A stretch of 64,000 nt of DNA. It comes from Streptomyces sp. NBC_01445. Lineage in GTDB: Bacteria > Actinomycetota > Actinomycetes > Streptomycetales > Streptomycetaceae. The translations under genes were made by a program, and so were the position numbers. Positions 61,320 through 64,000 of the stretch are shown here, one piece after another; position 1 is the stretch's first letter, and each line of letters starts with the position of its first letter. Below the pieces are notes generated by a model. It saw nothing but the letters and a program-made list of their open reading frames with translations. It did no database searches and had not been told where the DNA came from. Location of the stretch: positions 186,001-250,000 of the forward strand of contig NZ_CP109486.1 of the NCBI RefSeq assembly GCF_035918235.1, given 5' to 3'.

Positions 61320-62341
61320 AACCTGCTGCCTCCAGTGGAGACCGGGTCATCGTAGTCGTGGCCTTCGACCAGGTCCAGCTCCTGGACGTGAGCGGACCGC
61401 TGGAGGTCTTCACCACGGCCAACCGCTACGGCGCCCGCTACGACGTACGCGTCATCTCCCCCACCGGCGGTCTTGATGTCCTCACCTCAAGTGGGTTGCG
61501 GATCGGGGCGGACACCGACCTCGAGCAGCTGCCCCGGCACGTGAACACGCTCCTGGTCCCCGGCCGCAGCGACTGGCGGCAGGCAATCGCCGATGATGTG
61601 CTGGTCTCACTCGTGGGCGGTCTGGCTGCACGGGCACTGCGGGTGGCCTCGGTCTGCGCGGGCGCGTTCGTCCTGGCCCAGACCGGAGTCCTCGACGGAC
61701 GGCGGGCAACGACCCACTGGGAGCTGGCCTCGCAACTCGCCGCCGCCTTCCCGCAGGTGCGGGTGGAACCGGACCCGGTGTTCGTGCGCGACGGCCACAT
61801 CGTCACCTCTGCCGGAGTCACCGCGGGAATCGACCTGGCCCTCGCCCTCGTCGAGGAGGACTACGGAGCAGATCTCGCCAGGGAGACAGCTCGCCAGCTC
61901 GTCGTCTTCATGGCACGCCCCGGTGGACAGTCCCAGTTCAGCATCCGCATGACCCCGCAGCCGCCCCAGCACCGGCTCGTCCACCGGGCGATGGACGAGA
62001 TCACCGCGGATCCGTCCCTGCCGCACGGCATCGGCGCGCTCACCGCAAGGCTTGGCATCAGTACCAGGCACCTGGCGCGCCTGTTCCGCCAGGAGATCGG
62101 CATGACTCCCGGGAAGTATGCCGACGCCGTCCGCGTGGAGGCAGCCCAGACGCTGTTGTCCTCCGGCCTGGCCTCGGTCGAGGAGGTCGCGCAGCAGGCC
62201 GGATTCGGGTCATCGGAGACCATGCGGCGCGTGTTCCAGCAGGCCCTCGGCTTGTCCCCCACCGTGTACAGGGCTCGTTTCCGCACCACTACCGCTCCGG
62301 CACCCGCACCAGTCGCTCTATCCCTGCTGAGCTCATGCTGA
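61307..62341 (+). CDS. GlxA-family regulator (DJ-1/PfpI plus AraC)
   Basis: A 344-residue transcription factor. The N-terminal DJ-1/PfpI-like domain has VAFDQVQLLDVSGPLEVF, VASVCAGAFVLAQTGVLDGR with the nucleophile-elbow Cys, and TTHWELASQL (residues 15-195). The C-terminal AraC domain has two helix-turn-helices (GALTARLGISTRHLARLFRQ, VEEVAQQAGFGSSETMRRVF). Family members respond to amino-acid-derived or quaternary-amine compounds. It overlaps both neighbours, so it is probably co-produced with the enzymes it regulates. Confidence 0.9.
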   Translation: MGGVEPAASSGDRVIVVVAFDQVQLLDVSGPLEVFTTANRYGARYDVRVISPTGGLDVLTSSGLRIGADTDLEQLPRHVNTLLVPGRSDWRQAIADDVLVSLVGGLAARALRVASVCAGAFVLAQTGVLDGRRATTHWELASQLAAAFPQVRVEPDPVFVRDGHIVTSAGVTAGIDLALALVEEDYGADLARETARQLVVFMARPGGQSQFSIRMTPQPPQHRLVHRAMDEITADPSLPHGIGALTARLGISTRHLARLFRQEIGMTPGKYADAVRVEAAQTLLSSGLASVEEVAQQAGFGSSETMRRVFQQALGLSPTVYRARFRTTTAPAPAPVALSLLSSC

Positions 62342-62754
62342 TTCTCACCAAGAACGTCTATGACGAGATCGTGGCCCACGCCCTGCGGGATCACCCCATC
62401 GAGGCGTGTGGTGTGGTGCTGCGGCACGCTCACCAAGACCACAGCGCACGCGTCGTGCGGTTCCGCAACACCGCGCAGTCGCAGGTGCTTCACGAGGCCG
62501 ACTCCCGCGACCTCTACGAGGCGTACCGGGACATGGCCGAGCGGCAGGAAGAACTGCATGTCATCTACCACTCCCACACGGCGAGCCAGGCATACCCGTC
62601 GGCGCTCGACGTGGAACTGGCGCAGGAGCCGTCAGCGCACAATTTGATCCTCTCCACCGCCCCGCGCACATTCCTCGAACTACGTTCCTTCCTCATCGTG
62701 GATGGGGTGGTGACGGAGGAGGACGTGCGCATCGTGGAGAGTCGAAACGAGTAG
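62335..62754 (+). CDS. JAMM/Mov34-type metalloprotease domain protein
   Basis: A 139-residue single-domain protein. The JAMM zinc site is complete: Glu23 in IEACGVVL, His79 and His81 in IYHSHTASQAYPS, Ser89 and Asp92. Bacterial members include Mec, which releases cysteine from the carrier CysO. No ubiquitin-like partner gene is visible here. ATG 62335 overlaps the GlxA stop by 7 bases. It is the last gene of a three-gene overlapping unit. Confidence 0.88.
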   Translation: MLILTKNVYDEIVAHALRDHPIEACGVVLRHAHQDHSARVVRFRNTAQSQVLHEADSRDLYEAYRDMAERQEELHVIYHSHTASQAYPSALDVELAQEPSAHNLILSTAPRTFLELRSFLIVDGVVTEEDVRIVESRNE

Positions 62755-62830
62755 CGCCCTCGCAGACGCCAAGGGCGGTCCGTGGCCGGCTGCCGGTGCC
62801 GTGTCCGGCCGACGCGGGTACGGGCGAAGA

Positions 62831-62857
62831 GCGCTGTGAGCGTCAGCCTCACAGCCC
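62831..62857. terminator. Bidirectional hairpin between convergent genes
   Basis: CTGTGAG and CTCACAG arms around a 7-base loop at 62834-62854, extended by weaker GC pairs. It lies between the stops of the JAMM gene and the leftward XRE-cupin gene. Confidence 0.5.
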
Positions 62858-62975
62858 GGCGCATTCGGCGCCGCTGACGACCCGGCGGCGCCACAGTTGG
62901 AAGGCTCTGCGGCGTGAGCGATTGAGAGGCCGGATGTGCTGGCCCAGGTGTCTCAGGCCGACGGAGCTGCCCAGG

Positions 62976-63560
62976 TCAGGCTACGGAAGCAGGGCCGGGC
63001 GGCAGGTGGACGGTCATGATCAGCTGACAGGTTTCGGTGCCGCAACCGCGGTAGGTGTGAGCGGTGTCGCCGTCGAAGGTGGCGGTCTGGCCGGCGTCGA
63101 CGGGGTACTCAGTGCCGTCGACGACGAGCGTCATGCAGCCGGCGGTGACGCTGACGGTTTCCACGACTCCGGCCTGGTGCGGGTGGCTGGGGTATTCCTC
63201 GCCCGGTTCGAGCTTCCAGCGCCACACCTCGACCGGGGCCGAACCGGACGTGGTCACCATGAGGCGGGCCTCGCTGCCTTGATCTCCCGTCCACAGCGGC
63301 ACCACAGTGTCGGCGGCCACCACCCGGACGCGGCCTTCGGGTGGTCCCTGCATCAGGGCGGAAACCGAGATGCCGAGGGTGTCGGCCAGCCGGACCAGGG
63401 TGGCCAGGTTCGGGTTGCCCTGGGCCTTCTCCAGTCCCACCAGGGCGCCCTTGCTGACCTGGGCACGCCTGCTGAGCTCGTCCAGGGACAGGCCGGCGCG
63501 CGTGCGGGCCGCCTTGACGTTGTGTGCGACCGTTCGCAGGGCTGTGGCCGTCTCGGCCAT
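62976..63560 (-). CDS. XRE-family regulator with cupin domain
   Basis: A 194-residue regulator. The N-terminal helix-turn-helix is VKAARTRAGLSLDELSRRAQ with VSKGALVGLEKAQGNPNLAT (residues about 12-70). The C-terminal cupin sensor domain (WRWKLEPGEEYPSHPHQAGV, VVDGTEYPVDAGQTATFDGD) has the His-rich metal or ligand pocket. ATG 63560 with GGGAG at 5 bases was preferred over ATG 63572. It diverges from a DMT transporter across direct repeats and probably regulates both. Confidence 0.88.
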   Translation of the reverse strand: MAETATALRTVAHNVKAARTRAGLSLDELSRRAQVSKGALVGLEKAQGNPNLATLVRLADTLGISVSALMQGPPEGRVRVVAADTVVPLWTGDQGSEARLMVTTSGSAPVEVWRWKLEPGEEYPSHPHQAGVVETVSVTAGCMTLVVDGTEYPVDAGQTATFDGDTAHTYRGCGTETCQLIMTVHLPPGPASVA

Positions 63561-63605
63561 CTGGTCTCCCATCCCTCACCAGTGGACTACTGGAATGCAC
63601 TACAC

Positions 63606-63645
63606 GGTCGATCGGTTGACATAGTCGGTCGATCCGTTGCATGAT
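63606..63645. promoter_or_regulatory. Direct repeats over a divergent promoter
   Basis: CGGTCGATCGGTTGACAT and CGGTCGATCCGTTGCATG repeat with a 20-bp period (63606 and 63626). TTGACA at 63616-63621 and CATGAT at 63640-63645 could be the -35 and -10 boxes of the rightward transporter gene. The repeats are likely sites for the XRE-cupin regulator. Confidence 0.6.
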
Positions 63646-63683
63646 TTAGTCGTTCTACTGCAATAGTAAGGGATGTACCTACC

Positions 63684-64000
63684 GTGATCGCTCTGCTGCT
63701 GGCCCTGGGCAGCTCACTCTCCTACGGATGCGCCGATTTTCTCGGCGGGCTCGGAGCCCGCAAGGCGCACGTGCTACGCACGGTGATGATCGCGGCCCCG
63801 GCCTCACTTGCGGTCGAACTGCTGCTCTGGCCGTTCCTCGGCGCCTCGTTCAGCACCGGCGCTCTTGCCTGGGGTGCGGCGTCCGGGGTCGCCTCGGCCG
63901 CCGCGTTCGCTCTGCTCTACAAGACCCTGGCGATCGGCCCGATGAACGTGCTCTCGCCGATCACCGCACTGGTGTCCGCCATGCTTCCCGTCGCGGTGGG
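63684..64000 (+). CDS. DMT/EamA-family transporter, N-terminal part (runs off right edge)
   Basis: An open frame from GTG 63684 (AAGGGA upstream) to the window end, 105 codons. It begins IALLLALGSSLSYGCADFLG and shows further spans (VMIAAPASLAVELLLWPFLG, GVASAAAFALLYKTLAIGPM, LSPITALVSAMLPVAVG). The G-P-M-x-V-L-S-P-I-T-A-L pattern is typical of EamA transporters, which move amino acids or small metabolites. It is divergent from the XRE-cupin regulator. Confidence 0.8.
   Translation, partial: MIALLLALGSSLSYGCADFLGGLGARKAHVLRTVMIAAPASLAVELLLWPFLGASFSTGALAWGAASGVASAAAFALLYKTLAIGPMNVLSPITALVSAMLPVAV

Overview
The window is high-GC actinobacterial DNA, almost certainly from a Streptomyces. The evidence is the GC-rich third codon positions, frequent GTG starts, an hsp18/RheA-type operator, paired DUF2267 genes, a SpoIIE-type phosphatase and Streptomyces-like insertion sequences. 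The density of IS elements, broken genes and integrase relics fits a chromosome arm or a large plasmid rather than the conserved core. I saw no rRNA, tRNA or CRISPR array.

Region 1 (1-17.3 kb) is a mosaic of mobile DNA. It holds half an IS256-type element fused to the 3' end of a group II intron (maturase tail plus RNA domains V and VI), an IS630 transposase, and an apparently complete IS200/IS605 element (TnpA plus TnpB) inserted into a DUF4037-like gene. An intact ISL3 element follows. Between them lie ordinary genes: a lipoprotein, an S41 peptidase, membrane proteins, an orotate phosphoribosyltransferase, a large secreted beta-propeller protein and a secreted HNH-like protein.

Region 2 (17-31 kb) begins with a stress island: a MerR-type regulator, two DUF2267 proteins, and Hsp20 divergent from a RheA-like regulator across a RheA-type operator. 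Oxidoreductases, an HpcH/HpaI aldolase, a secreted alpha/beta hydrolase, two MFS transporters with an IclR relic and a TetR regulator, and an epoxide hydrolase follow.

Region 3 (31-35.2 kb) contains an integrase pseudogene with an internal stop, an IS5-family element with an A-AAA-AAG slippery site, and an IS701-family element whose CTAA duplication places it at the IS5 end.

Region 4 (35.2-63.6 kb) is the most interesting part. Three translationally coupled genes encode homoserine dehydrogenase, an aldehyde dehydrogenase and aspartate ammonia-lyase. Together they could convert L-homoserine through aspartate semialdehyde and aspartate to fumarate. Nearby are a DoxX protein, a paired SMR exporter, two Lrp/AsnC regulators, two HAD phosphatases, two PLP-dependent Cys/Met-type lyases, an aquaporin coupled to one lyase, and a CAT-like amino-acid permease. 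This matches what a canavanine (or other gamma-substituted homoserine) degradation pathway would need: uptake, gamma-cleavage to homoserine plus hydroxyguanidine, export of the guanidine-type product, and homoserine use. The assignment is inference. The lyase/HAD/Lrp/SMR block occurs twice, with one 549-bp stretch that looks identical, and several partial copies show repeated rearrangement. IS3 and IS1182 elements, a SpoIIE-type phosphatase and an overlapping operon (HD hydrolase, GlxA-type regulator, JAMM protease) complete the region. The window ends with an XRE-cupin regulator divergent from a truncated DMT transporter.
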